Position numbers and translations under genes: made by a program. The notes beneath the pieces were generated by a model that saw only the letters and a list, made by a program, of their open reading frames with translations, ran no database searches and was not told the origin of the DNA. From Accumulibacter sp964420975 (GTDB lineage: Bacteria; Pseudomonadota; Gammaproteobacteria; Burkholderiales; Rhodocyclaceae), in assembly GCA_964420975.1 (NCBI GenBank), contig CAYQVH010000002.1, positions 196,395 to 260,394 of the forward strand: DNA of 64,000 bases. The letters are read 5' to 3'. Positions 1 to 9,020 of the stretch are shown piece after piece. How positions within the stretch are numbered: position 1 is the first letter of the stretch; every line of letters begins with the position of its first letter.

Positions 1-102
1 GGCCGTGTTGATGTGTCGGATGACCAGGTGTTCGTCGAGCAGCATGACCGCCGACGACAGCAGGTCGAGGCCGGCGAAGGCCGATGCGGGGCCCGTGCTC
101 AC
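1..102 (-). CDS. glnL: Nitrogen regulation sensor kinase NtrB (GlnL), N-terminal fragment
   Basis: Only the first 34 codons are in the window; the gene runs off the left edge. Read from a GTG at 102, the product contains LLSSAVMLLDEHLVIRHINT, which matches the start of the PAS sensor domain of NtrB kinases. An in-frame stop (the stop of the neighbouring DUF4124 gene, 136-138) lies upstream and no ATG lies between, so GTG is the best start. No strong Shine-Dalgarno is seen. NtrB phosphorylates NtrC when nitrogen is limiting. Its place directly after glnA and the DUF4124 gene is the usual betaproteobacterial order. The family is clear from the motif and context, but the call rests on a short piece. 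Confidence 0.75.
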   Translation of the reverse strand, partial: MSTGPASAFAGLDLLSSAVMLLDEHLVIRHINTA

Positions 103-135
103 AGGATGCGACGGCGGCAGTCGCCTGCTTGCCGG

Positions 136-615
136 CTAGCGCAGATTGGCGAGCTCCTTCCGGATCGCCTCGATGTTGCGCTGGTGCAGCGCCACCTTGT
201 CCTTGAACGGTTGCAGCCGCTCCTGCACCTTGCCACCACTGATCGCGCCACCCTGCATGCGCTCGTTCGGCAGCACCGTCGCTTCCTGTTCGGCGAGCTC
301 CTTCCTGGCTTGTTCGGCACCGGCTTCCTCAGCGGCGAGCTCGCTCTCGAGAATGCGGCGGCGATCGGTGTCGCGCGACTTCTGAGTCTGGTCATCGACT
401 TTTGGGAAACTGCCTGGGGTCGGCGTCTTCGCGGCTGGCCGGGTCGATGGCGCCAGGTTGACCGGATCGAGCATGATCTTCCGGCAGTTCTTGGTCGGCA
501 TGTTCGAGTAAGTGACTCGACCGTCGACTTCGCATTTGTAGATGTCCTGAGAATGGGCCGGAAGCGTGCATAGCGCGAACAGCGCCGGCAAGCCGTGCAG
601 AAGTGACCTTTTCAT
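136..615 (-). CDS. DUF4124 domain-containing exported protein
   Basis: A 159-residue protein with an N-terminal signal peptide (MKRSLLHGLPALFALCTLPAHS, cleavage near residue 22) followed by the short DUF4124 motif (DIYKCEVDGRVTYSNMPTKN), a beta-rich segment common in betaproteobacterial periplasmic proteins. The C-terminal half is charged and helical, with a likely coiled coil rich in E, A, Q and R. The ATG at 615 is preceded by GGAGG about 12 nt upstream; the open frame goes further but the signal peptide fixes this start. It sits between glnA and ntrB, behind its own sigma-70-like promoter. No function is known for the family. Confidence 0.85.
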   Translation of the reverse strand: MKRSLLHGLPALFALCTLPAHSQDIYKCEVDGRVTYSNMPTKNCRKIMLDPVNLAPSTRPAAKTPTPGSFPKVDDQTQKSRDTDRRRILESELAAEEAGAEQARKELAEQEATVLPNERMQGGAISGGKVQERLQPFKDKVALHQRNIEAIRKELANLR

Positions 616-694
616 CGTCGTATCCGTCCCTCCAGCGAGGTGCGACCTTGCATGCGGGCAATCGCCATGTCTTGTCGAGTGGCAAAGACACGTC

Positions 695-723
695 AGTGTA
701 GGGGATGACACTGGCTAATTCAA
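695..723 (-). promoter_or_regulatory. Sigma-70-like promoter for DUF4124-ntrB
   Basis: On the minus strand TTGAAT (718-723) and TACACT (695-700) are separated by exactly 17 bases, giving a reasonable -35/-10 pair with four of six consensus bases in each box. It lies about 80 nt upstream of the DUF4124 start and downstream of the glnA terminator, so it would let ntrB be expressed independently of glnA. This is a pattern match only. Confidence 0.5.
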
Positions 724-748
724 ACGTCGCACGCAGAGGAACGGCCGA

Positions 749-775
749 CAAAAAAAAGGACGGGCACGCCCGTCC
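749..775 (-). terminator. Rho-independent terminator of glnA
   Basis: Read on the minus strand, GGACGGGC and GCCCGTCC (768-775 and 758-765) form a GC-rich hairpin followed by a run of at least eight T. It lies about 20 nt beyond the glnA stop and makes glnA largely monocistronic. Confidence 0.9.
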
Positions 776-794
776 TCGGGTTGTCTGCGCCGGA

Positions 795-2210
795 TCAGCA
801 GCTGTAGTAAAGGTCGAACTCCACCGGGTGGGTCGTCATGCGCACGCGGTTGACTTCCTCCATCTTCAATTCGAGGTAAGCGTCGATCCAGTCATCGGAA
901 AAGACGCCACCGCGGGTCAGGAACTCACGGTCCTTGTCAAGGCACGACAGCGCTTCTTCCAGGCTGGCGCAAACGGTTGGGATCTTGGCGTCTTCTTCCG
1001 GCGGCAGATCGTAAAGGTTCTTGTCGGCGGGATCGCCGGGATGAATGCGATTCTGGATGCCGTCGAGGCCGGCCATGAGTAGTGCCGAGAAGCAGAGGTA
1101 GGGATTGGCGATCGGATCGGGGAACCGGGTCTCGATGCGGCGACCCTTGTCCGAGGCGACGTGCGGAACGCGAATCGACGCCGAGCGGTTCTTCGCCGAA
1201 TAGGCCAGCTTCACGGGCGCTTCGAAGTGCGGCACCAGCCGCTTGTACGAGTTCGTACCGGGGTTGGTGATCGCGTTCAGCGCTTTCGCGTGCTTGATGA
1301 CGCCGCCGATGTAGAACAGGGCGAGTTCGGAGAGACCCGCGTAGCCGTTGCCGGCGAACAGATTCTTGCCGTCCTTGGCGATCGACTGGTGGACGTGCAT
1401 GCCGGAACCATTGTCGCCGACGATCGGTTTGGGCATGAAGGTCGCCGTCTTGCCGTACTGGTGCGCGACGTTATGCACGACATACTTGAGAATCTGCGTC
1501 CAGTCGGCGCGCTTGACGAGCGTGCTGAAGAGCGTGCCGATTTCGCACTGGCCGGCGGTGGCGACCTCGTGGTGATGGACCTCGACGGGCACTCCGATCG
1601 ACTCCAGGGTCAGTACCATCGCCGAACGGATGTCGTGCAGGCTGTCGACCGGGGGAACCGGGAAATAACCACCCTTGACGCCCGGCCGGTGACCAATGCC
1701 GCCGTCGCCTTCCGACTTCTCACCGGTGGTCCACGCCGCTTCCTGGGAAAAGATCTTCAGCGTGCAGCCCGACATGTCGACGCTCCACGACACCGAGTCG
1801 AAGACGAAGAACTCCGGCTCCGGGCCGAAGAAAGCCGAGTCGCCAATCCCGGTGGATTTCAGGTAAGCCTCGGCGCGCTTGGCGATCGAGCGCGGATCGC
1901 GATCATAACCGCGACCGTCTGCCGGGTCGACGACGTCGCAGGTAATGACGACCGTCGTTTCGTCGAAGAAGGGGTCTACGTAGGCGGTGCTCGGATCCGG
2001 CATCAACAGCATGTCGGAGGCTTGAATTCCCTTCCAGCCGGCGATCGACGAGCCATCGAAAGCGTGGCCGTTCTCGAACTTGCTTTCGTCAAATGCGCTG
2101 ACCGGGACGCTCACGTGCTGTTCTTTGCCACGAGTGTCGGTGAAGCGGAAGTCGACGAACTTCGCCTCGTTTTCCTTGACCATCTTGATCACGTCTTGCG
2201 GGCTTGCCAT
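795..2210 (-). CDS. glnA: Type I glutamine synthetase (GlnA)
   Basis: A 471-residue protein, full length for bacterial GSI-beta. It makes glutamine from glutamate, ammonia and ATP as a cytoplasmic dodecamer. Visible signatures are the N-terminal beta-grasp domain, the FDGSSIAGW loop near residue 50, the ATP-binding stretch KPIVGDNGSGMHVHQS, and the adenylylation loop NLYDLPPEE with Tyr400, the residue modified by GlnE. This marks the covalently regulated class. Transcription is probably under NtrC control: a sigma-54 promoter and two NtrC sites lie upstream (see 2275-2399). A strong terminator follows the gene. Confidence 0.99.
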   Translation of the reverse strand: MASPQDVIKMVKENEAKFVDFRFTDTRGKEQHVSVPVSAFDESKFENGHAFDGSSIAGWKGIQASDMLLMPDPSTAYVDPFFDETTVVITCDVVDPADGRGYDRDPRSIAKRAEAYLKSTGIGDSAFFGPEPEFFVFDSVSWSVDMSGCTLKIFSQEAAWTTGEKSEGDGGIGHRPGVKGGYFPVPPVDSLHDIRSAMVLTLESIGVPVEVHHHEVATAGQCEIGTLFSTLVKRADWTQILKYVVHNVAHQYGKTATFMPKPIVGDNGSGMHVHQSIAKDGKNLFAGNGYAGLSELALFYIGGVIKHAKALNAITNPGTNSYKRLVPHFEAPVKLAYSAKNRSASIRVPHVASDKGRRIETRFPDPIANPYLCFSALLMAGLDGIQNRIHPGDPADKNLYDLPPEEDAKIPTVCASLEEALSCLDKDREFLTRGGVFSDDWIDAYLELKMEEVNRVRMTTHPVEFDLYYSC

Positions 2211-2274
2211 TACAGAGTCTCCAGAACAGATGCCGGTGGAACCGACGACGATAGAAAAAGTGCGCAGAAAAATT

Positions 2275-2290
2275 AGCAGAAAACGTGCCA
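2275..2290 (-). promoter_or_regulatory. Sigma-54 promoter of glnA
   Basis: On the minus strand TGGCACGTTTTCTGCT matches the sigma-54 consensus TGGCACG-N4-TTGCW closely: GG and GC are separated by exactly 10 nt. The expected transcript start is about position 2264, leaving a leader of roughly 55 nt before the glnA ATG. NtrC sites lie about 96 and 126 nt upstream of that start, a layout like E. coli glnAp2. Confidence 0.85.
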
Positions 2291-2352
2291 GCCAGTGTTC
2301 TGCGAAATTTCATTGTGCCACAAGCGCAACGCACCTTCTTGGGGTTTTGCCG

Positions 2353-2369
2353 TGCACGGAAAAGGTGCG
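2353..2369. promoter_or_regulatory. NtrC binding site, promoter-proximal
   Basis: TGCACGGAAAAGGTGCG fits the NtrC enhancer pattern GCAC-N7-GTGC exactly, as an imperfect 17-bp palindrome. Its centre (2361) is 30 bp from the centre of the second site, close to three helical turns, as expected for cooperative NtrC dimers. Confidence 0.75.
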
Positions 2370-2382
2370 TCAAGGCATCGAA

Positions 2383-2399
2383 GGCACTGTTATGGTGCG
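2383..2399. promoter_or_regulatory. NtrC binding site, promoter-distal
   Basis: GGCACTGTTATGGTGCG again has GCAC-N7-GTGC. Together with the site at 2353-2369 it forms a two-site enhancer for glnA. It also lies about 100 bp upstream of the divergent rhodanese gene, but no sigma-54 box was seen facing that gene. Confidence 0.75.
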
Positions 2400-2498
2400 A
2401 ATGGCTGCCAGGGTCGCGTCGGCGTGGAAAGGGTACAACTGGTTTATACTCCCGGCTCGCACAGCCGCCGAAAATTCATCACCAAGAGGCCGGATGCC

Positions 2499-2948
2499 AT
2501 GGGAAAACTGACCGAACTGCTGAAGCTGGCCAGGCAGCGTGGACGCGAACTGGGCCTGCCCTACGCGGGCGCGATGACGCCGCGCGAGGCTTACGACGTC
2601 TGGCAGCTGGCGCCAGGCGCCAGGCTGGTCGACGTGCGGACCCGCGCCGAATGGGATTGGGTCGGACGCATTCCGGGGGCGGTTGAGATCGAGTGGATGA
2701 GTTACCCGGACAATCGTCCGAATTCGCACTTCCTGACGCAGCTCCGGCAACAGGTCGATCCCGAGGCGCTGGTGCTGTTCATTTGTCGCAGCGGTGTGCG
2801 CTCGCACAATGCGGCGGCTCTTGCCGGCGAAGCGTTGCAGCTCGAATGCTACAACGTGCTCGAAGGATTCGAAGGCGACAAGGATGCCCTCGGTCAGCGC
2901 GGAAAGATTGGCGGCTGGCGCTTTGCCGGGCTGCCGTGGCGCAGTTGA
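2499..2948 (+). CDS. Rhodanese-like domain protein
   Basis: A 149-residue single rhodanese domain. It has the entry motif LVDVRTRAEWDWVGRIPGA (about residues 45-63) and the active-site loop FICRSGVRSH with the persulfide cysteine near residue 99, so it should bind or move sulfane sulfur. No signal peptide is present. An ATG at 2499 follows an AAGAGG-like ribosome site; the frame stays open further upstream but that part does not resemble the family. It is divergent from glnA and sits 58 nt before nadA, so the two may be co-transcribed. The sulfur acceptor is unknown. Confidence 0.85.
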   Translation: MGKLTELLKLARQRGRELGLPYAGAMTPREAYDVWQLAPGARLVDVRTRAEWDWVGRIPGAVEIEWMSYPDNRPNSHFLTQLRQQVDPEALVLFICRSGVRSHNAAALAGEALQLECYNVLEGFEGDKDALGQRGKIGGWRFAGLPWRS

Positions 2949-3006
2949 TCGTGGCCGTAGGCCCTTGGCGCCCGCCTGCCTCTGACTGATCCGGGAACTT
3001 CTCGCC

Positions 3007-4104
3007 ATGCACACTGCAAGCATCCGTTTCGATCACTTCAGCCACCTGTCTGACGAGCGCTGTCACGAGCGGATCCGCGCCGCACGGCGACAACTTGGCG
3101 ATCGTGCGGTTCTGCTTTGTCACCACTATCAACGCGCCGACGTGTACCAGTACGCCGATCTGACCGGCGATTCGCTCAAGCTCTCTCGACTCGCCGGGCA
3201 GACGGACGCCGAGTACATCGTTTTTTGCGGCGTGCACTTCATGGCCGAAGTCGCCGACATCCTGTCGAAGCCGGAGCAGATCGCCATCCTGCCCGACCTC
3301 GCCGCGGGCTGTTCGATGGCGGACATGGCGAACCTCGCCAAGGTCGAGCGCTGTTGGCGCGAACTGGGCGCAGTGATCGACGTCGAGCGCGAGGTGACTC
3401 CCGTCACCTACATCAACTCAGCGGCCGATCTGAAGGCCTTTTGCGGCGAGCACGGCGGCATCGTTTGTACGTCGTCAAATGCCGGCACGATTACCCAGTG
3501 GGCCTTCGCGCGCCGGGAGAAAATTCTTTTCTTTCCTGACCAGCATCTCGGTCGCTGGACTGGCGATCAGATGGGGATTCCGCATGACGAGATGTTGGTC
3601 TGGGATCCCGACCTGGAACAGGGTGGGCTCAGCGTCGAGCAGATTCGGCGCGCCCGGTTGCTGCTCTGGAAAGGACACTGTTCGGTGCACCAGATGTTCC
3701 AGCCGGCGCACATCCTGCGTTTTCGCAACCAGTATCCCGACGGACTCGTCATCTCACACCCGGAGTGCTGCTTCGAGGTTTGCCGGCAGTCCGACTATGT
3801 CGGTTCGACGGAGACCATCGTGCGCACGATCAAGCAGGCGCCGCCAAATACGCGCTGGCTGGTCGGCACCGAACTCAACCTGGTCAACCGTCTGGCCGAA
3901 GAAGTGAAAGCCGAGGGCAAGTGGGTCCATTTCATGGCGCCAACGGTCTGCATGTGTTCGACGATGCAACGCATCGATCCGCAACATCTGGCTTGGACCC
4001 TCGAGAATCTGGCCGTGGGACGCGTCGTCAATCAGATCACCGTGCCTGATCATGAGCGGGGGCTCGCCAAGCTGGCGCTCGAGCGCATGCTCGCCGTCTC
4101 GTAG
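3007..4104 (+). CDS. nadA: Quinolinate synthase A
   Basis: A 365-residue protein of the expected size. NadA is a [4Fe-4S] enzyme that condenses iminoaspartate with dihydroxyacetone phosphate to quinolinate in de novo NAD synthesis. Family stretches are YQRADVYQYADLTGDS, VFCGVHFMAEVADIL, GCSMADMA, CTSSNAG, FFPDQHLGR, SHPECCFEV, and GTELNLVNRLAEE followed by TVCMCSTM; these include the three cluster cysteines. nadB and nadC are not nearby. The start at 3007 is the only good ATG. Confidence 0.98.
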   Translation: MHTASIRFDHFSHLSDERCHERIRAARRQLGDRAVLLCHHYQRADVYQYADLTGDSLKLSRLAGQTDAEYIVFCGVHFMAEVADILSKPEQIAILPDLAAGCSMADMANLAKVERCWRELGAVIDVEREVTPVTYINSAADLKAFCGEHGGIVCTSSNAGTITQWAFARREKILFFPDQHLGRWTGDQMGIPHDEMLVWDPDLEQGGLSVEQIRRARLLLWKGHCSVHQMFQPAHILRFRNQYPDGLVISHPECCFEVCRQSDYVGSTETIVRTIKQAPPNTRWLVGTELNLVNRLAEEVKAEGKWVHFMAPTVCMCSTMQRIDPQHLAWTLENLAVGRVVNQITVPDHERGLAKLALERMLAVS

Positions 4105-4144
4105 GCAAGTTCCCGCGGCAGCTTGACGTCTCGGGAGGACCTCG

Positions 4145-5110
4145 ATGCCGCTGGTGTCAGTTGTCATTCCCGCTTACAACTGCGCCGCCTACCTCGAGGA
4201 AACGCTCGGCAGTGTGCTCGCGCAGGCAGGCGTGGAGCTTGAGGTGATCGTCGTCAATGACGGGTCGACCGACGAGACGGCACAGATCGCGCGGCGCTTC
4301 GGCGATCCGGTGCGCGTCGTCGATCAGGCCAACGCAGGGGTCTGTGCGGCGCGTAATCACGGTCTGCGGCTTGCGCGCGGTGAGTTCATCGCCTTGCTCG
4401 ATCATGACGACTATTGGCTGCCGGGAAAGCTGGCCAGTCAGATCGCCACCTTCGCCGAACATCCCGAAGTCGACGTCGTATGCACGCGCTTTGCGCGTTG
4501 GCTTCCCGATCCGGCGAGCGGGGTCTTCCCGCAAGCCGCGACCTTTCTCCCCGAGTCGGCCGCGCAGGGAATCGATGCCGATCGTTCAGGCTGGATTTAT
4601 CACCACTTCCTGATCGATAGCTGGGTGCTGACTAGTACCGCGCTGGCTCGTGGCTCGGTGATGCAGGCAAGCGGCGGTTTCGACGAGCAGTTGCCGTATG
4701 GCGAGGACTGGGACTTCTGGATGCGGATGGCGCGTCGCTCGCAGTTCATCCGGCTGCTTGAGCGGACGACGCTCTACCGGCAGCATCCGACGCAAGGGTC
4801 GCGTGCCTTGAGGAACTTCGACTATCGCACTTTTCTCCTCGAACGCGCCGCCGAGCGCTGGGGCTTGTGCAGCCACGACGGACGTTGCGTTCCGCGACGA
4901 GTGTTCAAGCGACAGTTGGCGAAGTACTCAACGAGCTTTGGCCTGGGCCACCTGAAAGGGGGTGACGGTGCGGACCGCCGGCTCGCTGCCCGAGCTTTCG
5001 TCAAGGCCTGGGTGATCGATCCGACCTACTTAAACAGCCTGGCGTGGCTGGCGGCGGTCCCTTTCTACGCCGTCCTTGCCGGCCGAACGGCGCCGGAGCG
5101 GATCACTTGA
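4145..5110 (+). CDS. Glycosyltransferase family 2
   Basis: A 321-residue GT-A fold protein. The N-terminus VSVVIPAYNCAAYLEETLGS and VIVVNDGSTDET bind the nucleotide sugar, and LLDHDDYW near residue 86 is the DxD-type metal site. FDEQLPYGEDWDFWMR (residues about 180-195) is the acceptor-side ED motif. The last 90 residues are basic and end in a hydrophobic segment (LNSLAWLAAVPFYAVLAG) that may sit at the membrane. The ATG has a strong upstream GGGAGG. It lies 40 nt after nadA and is followed by a terminator. The sugar and acceptor cannot be told. Confidence 0.9.
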   Translation: MPLVSVVIPAYNCAAYLEETLGSVLAQAGVELEVIVVNDGSTDETAQIARRFGDPVRVVDQANAGVCAARNHGLRLARGEFIALLDHDDYWLPGKLASQIATFAEHPEVDVVCTRFARWLPDPASGVFPQAATFLPESAAQGIDADRSGWIYHHFLIDSWVLTSTALARGSVMQASGGFDEQLPYGEDWDFWMRMARRSQFIRLLERTTLYRQHPTQGSRALRNFDYRTFLLERAAERWGLCSHDGRCVPRRVFKRQLAKYSTSFGLGHLKGGDGADRRLAARAFVKAWVIDPTYLNSLAWLAAVPFYAVLAGRTAPERIT

Positions 5111-5158
5111 ATACCGGGTACTGGCGCTTGGGTGGTGCGTTGTCGCTGGGTTGCCGTC

Positions 5159-5179
5159 AACCGCGGAACGCGGTTTTTT
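5159..5179 (+). terminator. Rho-independent terminator after the glycosyltransferase
   Basis: AACCGCG and CGCGGTT form a 7-bp stem with a GAA loop, ending in TTTTTT. It closes the nadA-glycosyltransferase unit just upstream of hslO. Confidence 0.8.
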
Positions 5180-5197
5180 AACGCCAGGCTTGAGTCG

Positions 5198-6067
5198 ATG
5201 ACTAGCGACACGCTGCAGCAATTCTTGCTCGACGATCTCGACATTCTCGGCACCGTCGTCCGCCTGGGACCGGCCTGGCGAGAGATGATCGACCGGCGTC
5301 GCTATCCGCCGACCGTTATTCAGCTGCTCGGCGAACTGACGGCAACGACGCTGCTGCTCAGCGGCAAACTCAAGCAAGCGGGGCGACTGACGATCCAACT
5401 GCGCGGCGACGGTGCAGTCTCGTTGCTGCTCATCGACTGCGATGAGCAACTGCGCTTTCGCGGTATGGCACGTTTTGCGTCGACAGCGCGGCCGGGGACG
5501 ACGGCCGAGCTGCTCGGCGACGGGCAGCTGATGCTTTCGCTCGACCTGCCGTCACAGCGTGAACCCTACCAGAGCCTGGTGCCATTGGTCGGGAGTCGCG
5601 TGTCCGAGATCTTCGAGCACTTCGTAAGTCAGTCTGAGCAACGTGCGTCACGCGTTTTCCTGGCCGCGTCGGAAGAGGGGGTCGGCGGCTTGCTGCTGCA
5701 GAAACTGCCGCCAGCCGACGAGCGCGACGCCGACGGCTGGCGGCGTATCGAAACCTTGGCGGCGACCGTGCAGGCGTCTGAACTGTTGACGCTCGGTGGC
5801 GAAGAGTTGCTCGGTCGTTTGTTTGCTGAAGAGCGCGTGCGCTTGTTCGCGCCGCGAACGGTGGCGCACCACTGTCCGGAAGACTGGGAGAAGGTGCGTG
5901 CCCTGTTGCGCGCATTGGGTGCAGCAGAAGCCTATGCCGTCTTGCAGGAGCAGGGCGTGATCGTGATCCAGGACGAAATCTGCAATCGCGAGTACCGGTT
6001 TGACACGCCGTCTGTCGACGCCGTGTTCGGCAACTCCTCGACGGCGGGGACGCGAACGCTGCATTGA
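5198..6067 (+). CDS. hslO: Hsp33-like redox chaperone with altered zinc motif
   Basis: A 289-residue member of the Hsp33 family: N-terminal LDDLDILGTVVRLGPAW, ATTLLLSGKLKQAGRLTIQL and the linker region are typical. Hsp33 is a cytoplasmic holdase switched on by oxidation of four zinc-binding cysteines (CxC and CxxC) near the C-terminus. Here the first pair reads HHC (only Cys226 kept) and the second reads DEIC (only Cys262 kept), so two of the four cysteines are replaced by His and Asp. Metal binding through His/Cys is still imaginable, but the classic two-disulfide switch is not possible. The ATG at 5198 is chosen because family similarity starts there. Confidence 0.9.
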   Translation: MTSDTLQQFLLDDLDILGTVVRLGPAWREMIDRRRYPPTVIQLLGELTATTLLLSGKLKQAGRLTIQLRGDGAVSLLLIDCDEQLRFRGMARFASTARPGTTAELLGDGQLMLSLDLPSQREPYQSLVPLVGSRVSEIFEHFVSQSEQRASRVFLAASEEGVGGLLLQKLPPADERDADGWRRIETLAATVQASELLTLGGEELLGRLFAEERVRLFAPRTVAHHCPEDWEKVRALLRALGAAEAYAVLQEQGVIVIQDEICNREYRFDTPSVDAVFGNSSTAGTRTLH

Positions 6068-6070
6068 AGC

Positions 6071-6095
6071 AAACGCCTGGCGAGGGGGCGTTTTT
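6071..6095 (+). terminator. Rho-independent terminator of hslO
   Basis: AAACGCC (6071-6077) pairs with GGCGTTT (6087-6093) around a 9-nt loop, followed by Ts. It starts 4 nt after the hslO stop and lies between convergent genes. Confidence 0.8.
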
Positions 6096-6113
6096 CTGGT
6101 GGCCTGATCGAAG

Positions 6114-7523
<1,410 letters not shown>

Positions 7524-7941
7524 CGTCGAGTGCCTCCAAGACGAGCCGACATCGCTCGGTAACCGGTCGCCAGTGTCGACCACCGCGATTGTAAGGGGTC
7601 TCTGCCGCACCGGCCGCCGCCCTTTTCGAACTCCCTTTCGAGGCGTTGACGCCTGCCTTGAGATGGGCCGCGTGGAGTCGTCTCCGCAGGTGTGCAGAAG
7701 ATACTAGCCTCACGGTAGGGTCTTTGATCGGCGAGGCGATTGATGCGAAGATTCGGCTTCGCACACTCTTTCCGCCCGACAGGCTAGTGATCGTGAGTCA
7801 GCCGCCTTTTCTCTGCCACCGTAACGCCAGGAAGCCTTGCCAGCACCCTCCCCTCGGGAAACCCGTGGCAGGCTTGTTGCCGCGCGCTTGGCCGTGGGTC
7901 GCGAGTCGCGGCTCAGTCGGCAAAGAAAACTGCAAGCCGCG
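7524..7941. other. Intergenic region between divergent FAD oxidoreductase and glk
   Basis: No convincing gene is seen in these 418 bases. One feature stands out: TGCGAAG (7744-7750) and CTTCGCA (7757-7763) form a perfect 7-bp stem with a 6-nt loop, without a T-run on either side. It could be an operator or a transcript hairpin. The promoters of both flanking genes must lie here but no box is clear enough to name. Confidence 0.4.
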
Positions 7942-8976
7942 ATGCGCCGCGTGATGGAACGGCGCACACGGCTGGTCGCCGATGTCGGCGGCACCCACGC
8001 CCGTTTTGCACTGCTCGACGAAAAGGGCATTCCTCGGCGGGCCGAGGTGTTCGCGGTCGCCGACTTTGCCGGCCCGGTAGAGGCGATCGAGGCTTTTCTC
8101 GCGCGTCGCGGCGAGGGAGACCTGGAGGCGGCAGCGATTGCGCTCGCAGCGCCGGTTCACGAGGACGTGATTCGCCTCACCAACGCGTCGTGGGTGTTTC
8201 ACCGGACCGAGATCGAAGCACGGCTCGGATTGCGACGCCTGCTCCTGGTCAACGATTTCACCGCTCTCGCGCTGTCGCTGCCGCATCTCGACGCCTCGGA
8301 CCTGCGCCAGGTCGGCACGGGTCGAAGCGTTCCGTTGGCGCCGAAGGCAGTCCTTGGCCCCGGCACCGGACTCGGGGTTTCCGGCCTGTTGTACGACCGG
8401 GGGCACTGGCTGGCGCTTGCCGGCGAAGGGGGGCACTGTTCGTTGGCTCCCGGCGATCGCCGCGAAGCCGAACTTCTCGCCCTCGCCTGGCGCGATTACG
8501 GTCATGTTTCGGCCGAACGCCTGCTATCCGGTAGCGGCCTGCCGCTCCTCCACCGCCTGCTGGGTGAGGTCGATGGTCGGCCGCCGGTGGCGCTGACGAC
8601 TCCTGAAATCGTCGCCCGAGCGCTTGCCGGCGACGACCCGCATTGCCGCGTCGTGATCGATACCTTTTGCGCTCTGCTCGGTTCGCAGGCCGGGAACCTA
8701 GCGCTGACGCTCGGTGCCCGCGGCGGAGTCTACGTCGGCGGTGGTATCATTCCGCGCTTGGGCGAACTGTTTGATCAATCAGACTTTCGCCGCCGCTTTG
8801 AGGCCAAGGGGCGTTTTGCGAGCTACTTGGCCGCCATCCCGACGTTCGTCATGCTCTGTCCGACGCCAGCGCTTCTGGGCGCTGCGTATGCACTGGCCGA
8901 TGCCCTTCCGCCGGGGCACGGTTGGCCTGATCCTGCCGCCGAAAACGGTCAGGAGCTTGGCCAGGCACGGCCATAA
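7942..8976 (+). CDS. glk: Glucokinase (ROK-independent, Glk type)
   Basis: About 344 residues. It phosphorylates glucose with ATP. The N-terminal phosphate loop LVADVGGTHARFALLDEKG, LLVNDFTALALSLPHL, LGPGTGLGVSGLLY, AGEGGHCSL and GGVYVGGGIIPRL are all Glk family motifs. ATG codons at 7942 (used here) and 7954 are both possible; neither has a strong ribosome site, and the open frame upstream to 7837 has no family similarity. It is the first gene of the glycogen operon, 44 nt before glgP. There it can activate glucose released by debranching; an alternative source is external glucose. Confidence 0.92.
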   Translation: MRRVMERRTRLVADVGGTHARFALLDEKGIPRRAEVFAVADFAGPVEAIEAFLARRGEGDLEAAAIALAAPVHEDVIRLTNASWVFHRTEIEARLGLRRLLLVNDFTALALSLPHLDASDLRQVGTGRSVPLAPKAVLGPGTGLGVSGLLYDRGHWLALAGEGGHCSLAPGDRREAELLALAWRDYGHVSAERLLSGSGLPLLHRLLGEVDGRPPVALTTPEIVARALAGDDPHCRVVIDTFCALLGSQAGNLALTLGARGGVYVGGGIIPRLGELFDQSDFRRRFEAKGRFASYLAAIPTFVMLCPTPALLGAAYALADALPPGHGWPDPAAENGQELGQARP

Positions 8977-9020
8977 TCGGGAGAGGAACCGCCATTGAAC
9001 CTAACCGGAGTATTTTTCTG

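Noticed and set aside
1161..2276. 371-codon plus-strand frame opposite glnA
   Set aside because: Antisense shadow of glnA; no family similarity and no ribosome site.
7744..7763. Hairpin before glk as a terminator
   Set aside because: The stem is perfect but no T-run follows on either strand; kept only as an unexplained inverted repeat.
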